Origin: Lachnospiraceae bacterium AC2028 | GTDB taxonomy: Bacteria > Bacillota > Clostridia > Lachnospirales > Lachnospiraceae | DNA length: 64,000 bases | Assembly: GCA_000702685.1 (NCBI GenBank) | Contig: JNJD01000007.1 | Span: 496,001-560,000 of the forward strand | Direction of reading: 5' to 3' | In this document: piece by piece, positions 31,623 to 41,061 of the stretch | How the letters are laid out: every line of letters starts with the position of its first letter | How positions within the stretch are numbered: position 1 is the stretch's first letter | The notes under the pieces: generated by a model | Databases searched by the model: none | Seen by the model: the letters and a program-made list of their open reading frames with translations, nothing else | Told to the model about the DNA's origin: nothing | Program-made: the position numbers and the translations under genes

Positions 31623-32333
31623 TCAGCCTCCGAGATAAGCCTTCTTGACGGAATCGTCGTTCAGCAGTTCCTTGCCCGTTCCGGTATTTACTATCCTTCC
31701 GGTCTCAAGGACATAAGCCCTGTCCGCTATCGAAAGCGCCATCTGCGCATTCTGCTCTACAAGAAGGATCGTGGTGCCTGCCTTATTGAGGGCCTCAATG
31801 ATATCAAAGATCTGATCTACAAGGATGGGGGCAAGTCCCATCGAAGGCTCATCCAGCATCATAAGCTTGGGTTTGCTCATAAGAGCTCTTCCCATTGCGA
31901 GCATCTGCTGCTCACCGCCCGACAGAGTTCCGGCCATCTGTGACTGACGTTCCTTCAATCTGGGGAAATGCTCATATACCTTCTCGAGCGTCTCGGGAAT
32001 TTCCGATGCGGGTCTTGTATATGCGCCCATCTCGAGGTTTTCTTTTACGGAAAGCTGTGCGAAGACTCTTCTTCCCTCGGGGCAAAGTGCCATTCCCTCG
32101 TTTACGACCTTGTGGGGTGCGACACCGAGAATGCTCCTTCCCTCAAATTCAATGGAGCCTTCCCTGGGCTTGAGAAGTCCGCCCACGGTATTGAGCGTCG
32201 TGGACTTGCCTGCACCGTTTGCTCCGATAAGGGTTACGATCTCGCCCTCACCGACTTCAAACGATACGCCCTTTATGGCATGTATGCTGCCGTAATAAAC
32301 ATGCAGATTTTCAACTTTAAGAACTGTTTTCAT
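31623..32333 (-). CDS. livF: LivF, branched-chain amino acid ABC ATPase
   Basis: 236 residues. Walker A IGANGAGKST, signature LSGGEQQMLAMGRAL, Walker B LMLDEPSMGLAP and switch His in ILLVEQNAQMALSIAD; the Asn-for-His in EQNA is typical of LivF. With LivG it powers uptake of Leu, Ile and Val through LivH and LivM. Fifth gene of the operon. Confidence 0.95.
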   Translation of the reverse strand: MKTVLKVENLHVYYGSIHAIKGVSFEVGEGEIVTLIGANGAGKSTTLNTVGGLLKPREGSIEFEGRSILGVAPHKVVNEGMALCPEGRRVFAQLSVKENLEMGAYTRPASEIPETLEKVYEHFPRLKERQSQMAGTLSGGEQQMLAMGRALMSKPKLMMLDEPSMGLAPILVDQIFDIIEALNKAGTTILLVEQNAQMALSIADRAYVLETGRIVNTGTGKELLNDDSVKKAYLGG

Positions 32334-32339
32334 ATTTTT

Positions 32340-32422
32340 TAGCCTCTGTTTTATTCCGAAGGCATTTACGCCGCGCTAACGCATAAGCGTTTGCGCCGAG
32401 TTAATGCTGAAAGCATTTACTC
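32340..32422. repeat. Palindromic repeats between livG and livF
   Basis: About 80 nt hold two similar hairpin units, AATGC-TTTC-GCATT and AACGC-TTAT-GCGTT, each followed by a GCGGCG-like or CTCGGCG stretch (units of about 26 nt), and the start of a third unit. They lie in the gap between two genes of one operon. This looks like a small intergenic palindromic repeat family; whether other copies exist elsewhere in the genome cannot be seen here. Confidence 0.55.
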
Positions 32423-33265
32423 CTAGCCTCTATGCGTTCCGAGATATGCTTCGATGACCTGCGGATTGCCCTGGATCTGTGAAGGAGTTCCCTTTGCAAT
32501 GATCCTTCCGAAATTGAGGACCACAATGCTTTCGCAGATTCCCATGACAAGGTTCATATCATGCTCGATGAGAAGTACCGCAATCTGGAACTCGTCCCTG
32601 ATCTTACGGATATTGTTCATCAGCTCTTCGGTCTCGGAAGGGTTCATTCCGGCTGCGGGCTCATCGAGAAGAAGGAGCTTCGGACCGGTAGCCAGCGCTC
32701 TTACGATCTCGAGTCTTCTCTGAGCTCCGTAGGGAAGTGAATCCGCGGTAACATTTGCAAGGTCTGCCATTCCGAAGATATCGAGAAGCTCCAGTGCTCT
32801 TTCGTGCGCTTTCTTTTCTTCGCTCCAGTAATTGGGAAGTCTGAATACACCTGCAAGAGTGTGATATCCCATATGGTTGTGAAGACCGATCTTAACGTTC
32901 TCTTCGACGGTAAGCTTATCGAACAGTCTGATGTTCTGGAATGTTCTGGCGATACCCATCTTGTTGACCTGAACGGGTGTCATGTTGTGGGTATCCTTGC
33001 CGCCGAGCATTATCGTGCCTCTTGTGGGCTCATAAACCTTGGTAAGGAGATTGAAGATTGTGGTCTTGCCGGCACCGTTGGGTCCGATCAGTCCGCAGAT
33101 CTCGGTTGCTCCTATGCCGATATTGAATTCATCAACCGCAACAAGTCCTCCGAAATCTATTCCGAGATGTGCAGCCTCGAGAACAAGGGGCTTCCCGAGA
33201 TCCTTCTCGGGTACAAAATTGGGGCTGGGTACATTAACAAGTTTTACTTCGGGAGATTTGCTCAT
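32423..33265 (-). CDS. livG: LivG, branched-chain amino acid ABC ATPase
   Basis: 280 residues. Walker A IGPNGAGKTT, signature in DSLPYGAQRRLEIVRAL (LivG-type), Walker B LLLLDEPAAGMNP and VLLIEHDMNLVMGIC. The long insert (GYHTLAGVFRLPNYWSEEKK) between Q loop and signature is typical. It starts at the livM stop with a 1-nt overlap. Confidence 0.95.
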   Translation of the reverse strand: MSKSPEVKLVNVPSPNFVPEKDLGKPLVLEAAHLGIDFGGLVAVDEFNIGIGATEICGLIGPNGAGKTTIFNLLTKVYEPTRGTIMLGGKDTHNMTPVQVNKMGIARTFQNIRLFDKLTVEENVKIGLHNHMGYHTLAGVFRLPNYWSEEKKAHERALELLDIFGMADLANVTADSLPYGAQRRLEIVRALATGPKLLLLDEPAAGMNPSETEELMNNIRKIRDEFQIAVLLIEHDMNLVMGICESIVVLNFGRIIAKGTPSQIQGNPQVIEAYLGTHRG

Positions 33266-34326
33266 TATTTCTTCCCTCCCTTCGATAGTTTCATCCTCAG
33301 CTTTTTCGCAAATATGTCCATACGGCCCTTGAGCTTCTCGTTATTGGTAACGAGCATAACGAGGATAAGGACGATCGCATATACGAGCATACGGTAATCG
33401 CTGAATTTTCTTAAAAGCTCGGGGAGTACGACAAGTATTCCCGCTGCGATGAGAGAGCCGGTCATATTACCGATTCCGCCGAGTACTACAAATACGAGAA
33501 CAAGGATCGATGTGTTGAAGTCGAATTTCTTGGGTACAAGCGTTGAATAGTTGAGGGCATATACCGCACCTGCCGATCCGGCCATTGCCGCGGAAACGGT
33601 AAAGGCAAGCATCTTGTATTTCAGGGGAGATATTCCCATGCTCTCTGCGGCGATCCTGTTATCCCTGATTGCCATGATCGCACGTCCGGTCCTTGAATTT
33701 ACAAGGTTCTGTATCACAACGAGTACGATCAGAAGAAGGATGATCGCACCGGAGAAAGTGGCTATCTTGCTGTAGCCCACCGCACCCATAGGTCCGTTGA
33801 TCAGTATCTTGCCCATGGGATCCATTCCCAGTGCATCGGGATTGTTGAATGCAAAGTGAACACCCTTATCGTCGATTCCGACATAGAGACAGTTCAGGAT
33901 ATTCTTGATGATCTCACCGAATGCAAGAGTAACGATGGCAAGATAGTCGCCGTTCAGTTTAAGTACGGGGATGCCGATCAGAAATCCCGCAATACCCGCA
34001 AGAACAGCTCCGACAAGAATACTTACAAAGAGTCTGGCAGGGTTTGATGCGCCTCCCATAGCTGAGCTGACAATGACTGCGGTAAACGCACCGACCGACA
34101 TAAAGCCGGCATGTCCGAGCGAAAGCTCACCCGAGATACCTACGACCAGATTGAGTGAAACCGCCATGATCATATAGCAGGTGATGGGGATCAGCTGTCC
34201 CTTAAGTGCGCTGGTGATGTTTCCCGTAGATACGAGGATCTGGAAAACAAGAAAGAATACGATAACTATTGCGTAATTCAGAAATGCTTTTTTGGAAAGC
34301 CCGGAGGCTTTTTTCAGACTGAACAT
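33265..34326 (-). CDS. livM: LivM, branched-chain amino acid ABC permease
   Basis: 353 residues, about nine membrane helices. LVVGISGELSLGHAGFMSVG and GAFTAVIVSSAMGGASNPAR near the N-terminus and RAIMAIRDNRIAAESMGISP in the ATPase-contact loop are conserved in LivM. The C-terminus is basic. Starts 12 nt after livH. Confidence 0.95.
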   Translation of the reverse strand: MFSLKKASGLSKKAFLNYAIVIVFFLVFQILVSTGNITSALKGQLIPITCYMIMAVSLNLVVGISGELSLGHAGFMSVGAFTAVIVSSAMGGASNPARLFVSILVGAVLAGIAGFLIGIPVLKLNGDYLAIVTLAFGEIIKNILNCLYVGIDDKGVHFAFNNPDALGMDPMGKILINGPMGAVGYSKIATFSGAIILLLIVLVVIQNLVNSRTGRAIMAIRDNRIAAESMGISPLKYKMLAFTVSAAMAGSAGAVYALNYSTLVPKKFDFNTSILVLVFVVLGGIGNMTGSLIAAGILVVLPELLRKFSDYRMLVYAIVLILVMLVTNNEKLKGRMDIFAKKLRMKLSKGGKK

Positions 34327-34338
34327 TTTTTTGCCTCC

Positions 34339-35211
34339 TTATACTTTCTCGTGTATCTGTTTGCCAAGCAGACCCGTAGGCCTGAATATGAGTACGACTA
34401 TCAGAACTCCGAACACGATGGCGTCGGCAAGTTCAGATGATATATATGCTCTCGCGAGTATTTCTATTACTCCGAGTAAGATTCCTCCTATCATTGCTCC
34501 GGGGATGGATCCGATTCCTCCGAAGACGGCAGCGGTGAATGCCTTGATACCGGGCATCGAACCGGTGGTGGGCATAAGAGTGGGATATGCGGTGCACAGA
34601 AGAACTCCGGCGATAGCCGCAAGACCCGAACCGATCGCGAATGTAAGTGAGATCGTAAAGTTGACGTTGATGCCCATAAGTGTAGCGGCGCCCTTATCCT
34701 CGGACACTGCTCTCATGGCTTTACCCATCTTAGTGCGGGAGGTGAAGAGAGTCAGGGCGACCATGATGATGAGATTTGCTGCGATAGCTACTACCGCAAC
34801 GGGTGAAACTCGTGCTCCGGCGAATTCCAGAGCTTCGATATCCTTGAACATATTGGGAAATGCCTTGGGATTTGCTCCCCAGATGATAAGTGCCGCATTC
34901 TGGAGAAAATATGACATTCCGATCGCGGTGATCAGAACGGCAAGAGAAGTGGCCGAACGCAGGGGCTTATATGCCAGACGTTCGATGGTGATTCCCAGCG
35001 TGGTACATACGATCATGGCAAGAAGGATTGCCAGAGGTGCGGGAAATCCAAGATACATCATTGAGCAGAAGGATACATATCCGCCGACCATTATGACATC
35101 GCCGTGAGCGAAGTTGAGCATCTTCGCGATACCGTATACCATCGTATACCCCAGAGCGATGATCGCATATATACTTCCGAGGCTTATTCCGTTTATCAGA
35201 TGTGCCAGCAT
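34339..35211 (-). CDS. livH: LivH, branched-chain amino acid ABC permease
   Basis: 290 residues. ISLGSIYAIIALGYTMVYGI at the N-terminus, AKMLNFAHGDVIMVGGYV and the contact loop GKAMRAVSEDKGAATLMGIN are LivH hallmarks. Forms the channel with LivM. A strong hairpin separates it from livJ. Confidence 0.95.
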   Translation of the reverse strand: MLAHLINGISLGSIYAIIALGYTMVYGIAKMLNFAHGDVIMVGGYVSFCSMMYLGFPAPLAILLAMIVCTTLGITIERLAYKPLRSATSLAVLITAIGMSYFLQNAALIIWGANPKAFPNMFKDIEALEFAGARVSPVAVVAIAANLIIMVALTLFTSRTKMGKAMRAVSEDKGAATLMGINVNFTISLTFAIGSGLAAIAGVLLCTAYPTLMPTTGSMPGIKAFTAAVFGGIGSIPGAMIGGILLGVIEILARAYISSELADAIVFGVLIVVLIFRPTGLLGKQIHEKV

Positions 35212-35248
35212 ATGTATACTCCTTAAAATGCATTAGGCGCCCGGGTGA

Positions 35249-35274
35249 CAACCTGCCGATTCTTCGGCAGGTTG
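35249..35274 (-). terminator. Hairpin between livJ and livH, likely attenuator or mRNA stabiliser
   Basis: CAACCTGCCGA pairs with its complement (35249-35259 with 35264-35274) around a 4-nt loop, and an outer GGCGC/GCGCC pair extends it. No uridine run follows on the minus strand. Such hairpins after a binding-protein gene often lower downstream expression or protect the upstream message, matching the excess of LivJ needed. Confidence 0.7.
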
Positions 35275-35334
35275 CACGAAAGCGCCCCATTGCGAATTAT
35301 TATAATAGATTTCCGGACATTTTTCTACGTCTGA

Positions 35335-36543
35335 TTACATACCAACGTAAACGCCATCCTTGATGACAACAGCCTTGGGCTGCTTGTTAACCTGTCCGTT
35401 TGTATCCCATACCATTCCGAGACCGGTTACGCCGTCAGCGGAGAAGTCGGGATCGGTGAATACGGAGATGAGGATCTCACAGAGATCTGCAGCACTCATA
35501 TCGGTAACATCAAGTCCGCCGTTCTTTGCTGCGTAGAACTCAAGAGCTGCCTTGATGGCATAAGCACAGTCATATCCGTCTGCTGCGAACTGTGAAGGAA
35601 CCTCACCATAGTTCTCGTTGTACTTTGCAACGAAGTTCTTGGTAAGATCATCGGTAGCGTCTGCAGAGAAGGGAGTGAGAAGCATTACGCCCTCAGCAAG
35701 GGAAGTATCGAATCCCTCGATGGTAAGGATTCCGTCCATACCGTCAACACCGAAGAACTTGGGCTTATATCCTGCAGAAGAAGCCTGCTGAAGGATAAGT
35801 GAAGCGGGGGTGTAATAGATGGGAAGGAATACAAGGTCAGCACCGTTGGACTGAGCATCACCGACCTGAACAGAGAAATCGGTGGTGTCATCGGTAAAGG
35901 TGGTCTCGGAAACGATCTCAAGTCCGAGCTCTTCAGCCTTTGCCTTGAAGGTCTGGTAGATACCGGTTGAATATGCATCTGCATTGTTGTAGATGATCGC
36001 AACCTTGGAAGCGAGCTTGTTGTCGAAGATGTACTGAGCGGAAGCTGAACCCTGGTTAGGATCTGCGAAGCAGAGCTGGAATACATTGTCCTTGCCCTCG
36101 GTTACGGCTACAGCTGAAGCCGAAGGGGTAAGCATGAATACTCTGTCTGAGTTAGCTTCTGCGGAAACAGCGATACAGGGAGTGGTGGTAACGGTACCTG
36201 CGATTGCCTGTACGCCCCAGTCCTGAAGCTGATGATAAGCGTTTACGGACTTCTCGGCATCATGCTCGTCGTCCTGAGCCTGAAGCTCGATGGTGAATCC
36301 GGTTCCCTCTGCGTTGATCTCGTCAACAGCGATCTTGGCTCCGTTTGCTACGGCATTTCCGTAGATAGCAGCACCGCCGGTAAGGGGTCCGATGACTCCG
36401 AGCTTAAGAGTTCCGGTAAGAGCTCCGTTGCCGCCTGCGTTATTTCCGGCATTTCCGGAACCGCCGTTGCCGCCCTGGCCGCAAGCAGTCATGGAAAGAA
36501 CCATTGCTCCGACCATCATAAGTGAAAGCAGTTTCTTTTTCAT
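35335..36543 (-). CDS. livJ: LivJ/LivK-type branched-chain amino acid-binding lipoprotein
   Basis: 402 residues. Lipoprotein signal with lipobox MTACG, a Gly/Asn linker, then the Peripla_BP_6 fold (LKLGVIGPLTGGAAIYGNAV, AKIAVDEINAEG and FMLTPSASAVAVTEG), which folds as two lobes around the amino acid. Good GGAGG ribosome site. Promoter not clearly visible in 36544-36581. First gene of livJHMGF. Confidence 0.93.
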   Translation of the reverse strand: MKKKLLSLMMVGAMVLSMTACGQGGNGGSGNAGNNAGGNGALTGTLKLGVIGPLTGGAAIYGNAVANGAKIAVDEINAEGTGFTIELQAQDDEHDAEKSVNAYHQLQDWGVQAIAGTVTTTPCIAVSAEANSDRVFMLTPSASAVAVTEGKDNVFQLCFADPNQGSASAQYIFDNKLASKVAIIYNNADAYSTGIYQTFKAKAEELGLEIVSETTFTDDTTDFSVQVGDAQSNGADLVFLPIYYTPASLILQQASSAGYKPKFFGVDGMDGILTIEGFDTSLAEGVMLLTPFSADATDDLTKNFVAKYNENYGEVPSQFAADGYDCAYAIKAALEFYAAKNGGLDVTDMSAADLCEILISVFTDPDFSADGVTGLGMVWDTNGQVNKQPKAVVIKDGVYVGM

Positions 36544-36581
36544 AATGTTTCCTCCTGTTACATTTCATATAACAAAACAGC

Positions 36582-36607
36582 CCAAAGGTTAATGTGACCC
36601 CCTTTGG
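36582..36607 (-). terminator. Terminator of the degV gene
   Basis: CCAAAGG pairs with CCTTTGG across a 12-nt loop; on the minus strand it is followed by GCTGTTTTGTTA. The rest of 36608-36735 shows nothing. Confidence 0.55.
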
Positions 36608-36735
36608 CCTTGAAAGCATTTTAATTGGAAAGAACGCAAACTGTCAATGGAAAATTATACAAATATCCCTGTATACAATTCCCGATTTACGGGCATTTTG
36701 CTCGAAAATGCGTGTATTTGCGTTGTTTTCCGCTG

Positions 36736-37593
36736 TCAGGCCTTCTCGATAAAGAGAATTCCGAGGGTTCCGGGGCCGCAATGTGATGAAATGACCCCTC
36801 CGGCTCTCGTCTCCAGGATCTCCTTGAATATTCCGAGTGATTCGAGATATTTTTTGGTCTCTTCAACGATGGCTCTGTCTTTTTCCTGAAGGGTATGGGT
36901 GACGAAGACTCTGTCGGTATCCGCATTTCTGAGCCTTCCTTCGAGTTCGTGGGCATACTTATCCACGGCGCTGCCGAGATTTCCCCTGAATTTCCTGTCC
37001 GCACCCATCGCTCCGTCTTTTACGACTATCTCCGGATGGATCTTTAACGTTCCGGCGAGAAGCGCGGATGCCGAGGAACACCTTCCGCCCCTTGCCAGGA
37101 ATGTAAGTGTATCGATCACAAAGCTTGCTCTGACATAGGGGATGAGCTGCCCGATCTTCTTAACGATCTCTTCGGCGGATTCGCCTGCTGCCGCCATTTC
37201 CGCAGCCTTTATGACAAGAAGTCCTATTCCTGTCGAAAGATTGGCGGAATCTATGACGAACATATGCCCGTTACCGTTATCTTCCGCGTAGATCTGCGCA
37301 AGATTGTAGGTAGAACTCATTCCGGATGCTATGGTAAAAAGAATGACATCGTCACCCGCATCGAGAACGGGCTTTACGGCGCCTTCCAGTCTTTCCGCGG
37401 TTATAGCTGCGGTCTTTGGAGTGGTCTTGTTCTCTTCGGCCCATCTGAAGATCTCTTCCTGTCCCATTTCCTCGCCGTCGTAATAGCTTTTATCGCCCAT
37501 CACTATGCAGAGCGGAACGATGGTCACCGAATATCTTTCCGTAAGCTCCTTTCCAAGATCGCATGTTGAATCCGAAAAAATCCTTACTGCCAT
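36736..37593 (-). CDS. degV: DegV family fatty-acid-binding protein
   Basis: 285 residues. FSDSTCDLGKELTERYSVTI and IVPLCIVMGDKSYYDG at the N-terminus, FTIASGMSSTYNLAQIYAED and DSANLSTGIGLLVIKAAEMA in the middle are the conserved DegV blocks with the lipid-contacting Ser and Thr. Family members bind fatty acids for the acyl kinase FakA; no fakA is in the window. The stop lies near the end of the lipid-binding beta strand (GIL). Confidence 0.9.
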   Translation of the reverse strand: MAVRIFSDSTCDLGKELTERYSVTIVPLCIVMGDKSYYDGEEMGQEEIFRWAEENKTTPKTAAITAERLEGAVKPVLDAGDDVILFTIASGMSSTYNLAQIYAEDNGNGHMFVIDSANLSTGIGLLVIKAAEMAAAGESAEEIVKKIGQLIPYVRASFVIDTLTFLARGGRCSSASALLAGTLKIHPEIVVKDGAMGADRKFRGNLGSAVDKYAHELEGRLRNADTDRVFVTHTLQEKDRAIVEETKKYLESLGIFKEILETRAGGVISSHCGPGTLGILFIEKA

Positions 37594-37604
37594 GTCTTCC
37601 TCCG

Positions 37605-39266
37605 TTAACTGTTTCTTATATAAAGCCTGTAATACGTGGTATCGATCACTTCGTCGGCACCGAATTCGCCTGTCGCATATTCGTAAAGCCAGGATCTTTC
37701 AACCCTGTAATCGAGAGTTCCGTCGTAGCATTCTATCGCTATTATGTCGGGTTTCTTTTCCGGATAGACATCCCAATAGATGCCGAATCTTTCACCGTAA
37801 TCTTCCGTCATGATCGTAGAGCCGTTACCTATTTTTGCATCCGTGTACAGGTACGTTACCGCATCGCCGGTTATCATCACAAAATCTGCTCCGTTCAGGA
37901 TCTGCGGCAGTTCTTCAAAATCTATCCTCGCCTTGTTGGCATAAAGCCTTTCCATAATGATGCCCTTCTGAGGTCCCGCAGGAACTCTTGCATCCGCATC
38001 GGTTATGTTGAGCAGCTTATTGGAGTGGTTGCCGAGCTGGACGATATTGACGAGTATCATCATAAGCACCGCAAGGAAAGAAACGATCTTTTCCTTTTTT
38101 CCGGACAGATCCCATGTCACGGCCAGCGCCGCCACGATCGTACATGACAGATATTTTGCGGACGAAAAAACGCTCTGGTTGCACGCGATGAGCACGGTCA
38201 CAAATACCGCCGCGCCTCCGCCGCCGAGAAGTATCAGCAGGTTTCTGTCTCCACCGCTCATTCCTTTTTTGACAAAAACGCGGGCGAGGGCGATCAGTAT
38301 GACGATAAGTATTCCCGCAAAAGTATATTCAACGGAATAATGATCGAACCTGAGCATTATATGGAAAAATTTCCATACGAATACATAAAGAGCCGCCAGT
38401 GGCACTGTCAGTTTTTCGCTTTTGAAGATCTTCGCTGACGCAAAAGAAAGAATTCCGAACCCGGCAGTAAACAGGATAAGTATTCCGCAGTCCTTCGCAT
38501 AACCGATAAGCTTTGCGAGCCCCCCAACATGTGTCGAGTCGACCGCTATCATATTCCGAACGGTATCGAAAAGCGCGGGGACGGAAAATCCCCTGAGAAC
38601 ATACAGGATGAATGCAAGTGCAAGGAATGCGCATGTACACAGGACGATCGTAAAATTCTTTCCTCTTTCGCTTCCCTTAAGAAGAATGCATGCGAATGCA
38701 AACACCGCGAAAATGATCGCCTGCGGATACGAAAGAACGCAGAGCGATAACAGAAAACCCGTCAAAAGAGGCAGACCGCATCTTTTTATCTTCTTATCAT
38801 CCCCGTTCAGGGACCATAGTGAATCGATGCAGATGAGAACAAGCGTGGAAGTCCAGTTGAGGATATTGGAATGCTCCGGAGTGGACATCTGCTTAGGAGA
38901 CAGATTCGCATATACTATCGCAAGCAGAAATGCCTTCTCCGATGACATATGCTTTTTAAGATCAAGATAAAGAATGAATGAAACTATGAGCTGTATCACG
39001 GCGCCGCCTGCGCGGACAAAAAGAACCTCCCCTTCGCAGGACGAAGTGACCGATCTGAACAGCCACAGGAAAAAAGCAACCGCATAAGCGGAAGTCTGAT
39101 GGAGCTCCCACATGTCCTTAAACAGGCTGTCTCCCTGCACAAGGCGGTTGCCCATTGCGAAGGCATATCCTTCGTCAATGGTCCAGCCCCATGCCGCAAG
39201 TTTTACGCCTGCTGCCAGAGTCAGAAGTATCAATATGATTTTTCCGGGATCAATCTTTTTTATCAT
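37605..39266 (-). CDS. Polytopic membrane protein, GT-C glycosyltransferase-like
   Basis: 553 residues from the ATG at 39266; the open frame reaches to 39350 but that part overlaps the charged tail of the upstream gene by 100 nt. About eleven membrane helices. The first loop (AAWGWTIDEGYAFAMGNRLV, then FKDMWELHQTSAY) carries acidic residues where GT-C/PMT-like glycosyltransferases bind a lipid-linked sugar. The periplasmic C-terminal ~130 residues are soluble (RVPAGPQKGIIMERLYANKA). Glycosylation of surface polymers is the likely role. Confidence 0.7.
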   Translation of the reverse strand: MIKKIDPGKIILILLTLAAGVKLAAWGWTIDEGYAFAMGNRLVQGDSLFKDMWELHQTSAYAVAFFLWLFRSVTSSCEGEVLFVRAGGAVIQLIVSFILYLDLKKHMSSEKAFLLAIVYANLSPKQMSTPEHSNILNWTSTLVLICIDSLWSLNGDDKKIKRCGLPLLTGFLLSLCVLSYPQAIIFAVFAFACILLKGSERGKNFTIVLCTCAFLALAFILYVLRGFSVPALFDTVRNMIAVDSTHVGGLAKLIGYAKDCGILILFTAGFGILSFASAKIFKSEKLTVPLAALYVFVWKFFHIMLRFDHYSVEYTFAGILIVILIALARVFVKKGMSGGDRNLLILLGGGGAAVFVTVLIACNQSVFSSAKYLSCTIVAALAVTWDLSGKKEKIVSFLAVLMMILVNIVQLGNHSNKLLNITDADARVPAGPQKGIIMERLYANKARIDFEELPQILNGADFVMITGDAVTYLYTDAKIGNGSTIMTEDYGERFGIYWDVYPEKKPDIIAIECYDGTLDYRVERSWLYEYATGEFGADEVIDTTYYRLYIRNS

Positions 39267-41043
39267 CAGGCTCAGTTTTATCCGGATCGTTTTCAGGCTT
39301 TTCTTCTTTCTTTTCTTCCTCTTTGGCTTCGCTCTTTCCTTCGACGGCAATTGCTCTAGTGTTTCCCCGGGCGAATACAGGTGTCAGGAATGCGGGGATC
39401 AGCAGGAAGAACGGATACATATATCTGAAAGCGGCAACAGGTCCGAGCAGATAGGTTCCCCAGAGGAAAAATGCAAGGAACACTCCCGCCGTATAACCGG
39501 GACGCTTCGACTTGATCGCAACATAAAATGCAACGACGATCATAAAGAAAGGTATCGAGAGTGAAAACGGGAATCCCTCGGCGGTTCCGCTCCGCTCGAT
39601 CCCGTCAAGGATCATGTCGTAGAATCCGCGCACCTGCGGAAGCACCGGTGCTTCGGTAATCATATAAACGGAAACATACACATTTTCCGTTTCGATATAT
39701 TTTCTCGCCGCATATCTGTCGGTGATCCTTGCACCCGGATACCAGAGCTGTATGTTCTGGGTCAGAAATGCATTGATATATTCTTCCGGATATTTTCCGA
39801 ACAGATACAGATAAAGATCCCAGAATGCCGACTTGTCCGAATCATACAGTTCATCATTGAATGTGAACTTCACCGAATCCGCAAGTCTCGGATTGTATCT
39901 TCCGGGTTCCATATAATTTTCGATAAGGAATCTTTCGGCTATCGTAAGCTCCGAATATCTCCTTACCGCGACATATGAGATCTGGTTTATGGGAACGCTG
40001 AGCATCTCGTGCGATTCCGTTTTTTCAACTCCGGTCATGGGATAAACGGCCTTCATTACCGCAACCGCGATGATAACTCCTCCCAGACAGGCAAACATCA
40101 CCTTCTTCATTCCGTTCTTTTTTCTCATGAAAAAGAGAACGATGACAAGAGCCGCAGCCGCGGGAAGGAAATTGTTTCTGAGAAGGCATCCCAGTGCCGT
40201 GAGGAAAACTATCCCGCAGACATTCAGGTTTTCTTTTTTTGTAATTTGCTTTTTTACATCCTCATCTTCGGATTCCGTACGGTAAGTTCCGGATGCCATC
40301 AGGCGCAGGAACAGTCTTACGACCACGCAGGAAAAGAGAACATCCTTGGTCATCTCAACGGAAAAAACGGAAAACGCAGGATACAGTGCATAGAAGAGCA
40401 TTGTCAGAACGGGGACGGGCCATTTGCATCCCGCCTTTATCTCGGCACCCGTCACATAACCGCATACTCCGGCGAGGATCAGTATCTGGACAATACAGTA
40501 AATGAAAAGTCCGTACGGATGGGGCACTCCGAACCATTCAAGAGCGATAAAGAAATTCCATATAAGCGTATGGAGAACGGGATGATGATTGGAAAGAGGC
40601 ATAAGACCGAAAGCCTGCAGGGTCTGCCACTCCGAATCGTATCCGAGAATTCCGGGGAAATACGCAGTAAGGGCCAGGGCTCCCGAACAGATAACAAGAA
40701 GTGATGTTATAAGAGGTAAGAATCTGTAAATGCCGGACCTTCTGTACTCCGTGATCTTTTTATCGATATCAGAACCGTCTTCCTCATCGGTCTTTTCGGC
40801 GGAGATCTTTTCCGCAGCTGCGGCAGCCTTCTTTACACCGGCACCGATCGCAGCGAACACAAAGATGAGCGGCAGGAACACGAACAAAAATATCGCTCCG
40901 TATTCCGGCAGCCTGTAATATGCATCCAGGACAGTGTTGTAATTGTATATGCTTCTTCCGCAGGTCACAATAGCTGCACAGATCGCGGCAAAAAGCATCT
41001 CGGTCCACCATATGGATCTTTTTTTCTTAACGGTCTCTTCCAA
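39250..41043 (-). CDS. DUF6020-like polytopic membrane protein
   Basis: 597 residues with about twelve membrane helices. ALTAYFPGILGYDSEWQTLQ and LSNHHPVLHTLIWNFFIALE in the first external loop match DUF6020 membrane proteins, thought to transfer sugars or lipids onto surface glycans. The C-terminus is a very charged tail (KEEEKKEEKPENDPDKTEP). Its stop overlaps the start of the next membrane protein by 17 nt, so the two are one unit. Confidence 0.75.
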   Translation of the reverse strand: MEETVKKKRSIWWTEMLFAAICAAIVTCGRSIYNYNTVLDAYYRLPEYGAIFLFVFLPLIFVFAAIGAGVKKAAAAAEKISAEKTDEEDGSDIDKKITEYRRSGIYRFLPLITSLLVICSGALALTAYFPGILGYDSEWQTLQAFGLMPLSNHHPVLHTLIWNFFIALEWFGVPHPYGLFIYCIVQILILAGVCGYVTGAEIKAGCKWPVPVLTMLFYALYPAFSVFSVEMTKDVLFSCVVVRLFLRLMASGTYRTESEDEDVKKQITKKENLNVCGIVFLTALGCLLRNNFLPAAAALVIVLFFMRKKNGMKKVMFACLGGVIIAVAVMKAVYPMTGVEKTESHEMLSVPINQISYVAVRRYSELTIAERFLIENYMEPGRYNPRLADSVKFTFNDELYDSDKSAFWDLYLYLFGKYPEEYINAFLTQNIQLWYPGARITDRYAARKYIETENVYVSVYMITEAPVLPQVRGFYDMILDGIERSGTAEGFPFSLSIPFFMIVVAFYVAIKSKRPGYTAGVFLAFFLWGTYLLGPVAAFRYMYPFFLLIPAFLTPVFARGNTRAIAVEGKSEAKEEEKKEEKPENDPDKTEPDDKKD

Positions 41044-41061
41044 AGCTTTAACTCCGATATA

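Noticed and set aside
39267-39350. Longer start of the GT-C-like protein
   Set aside because: It would overlap the upstream gene by 100 nt, and the extra residues are a lysine-rich shadow of that gene's charged tail. The start at 39266 precedes the first membrane helix by few residues.
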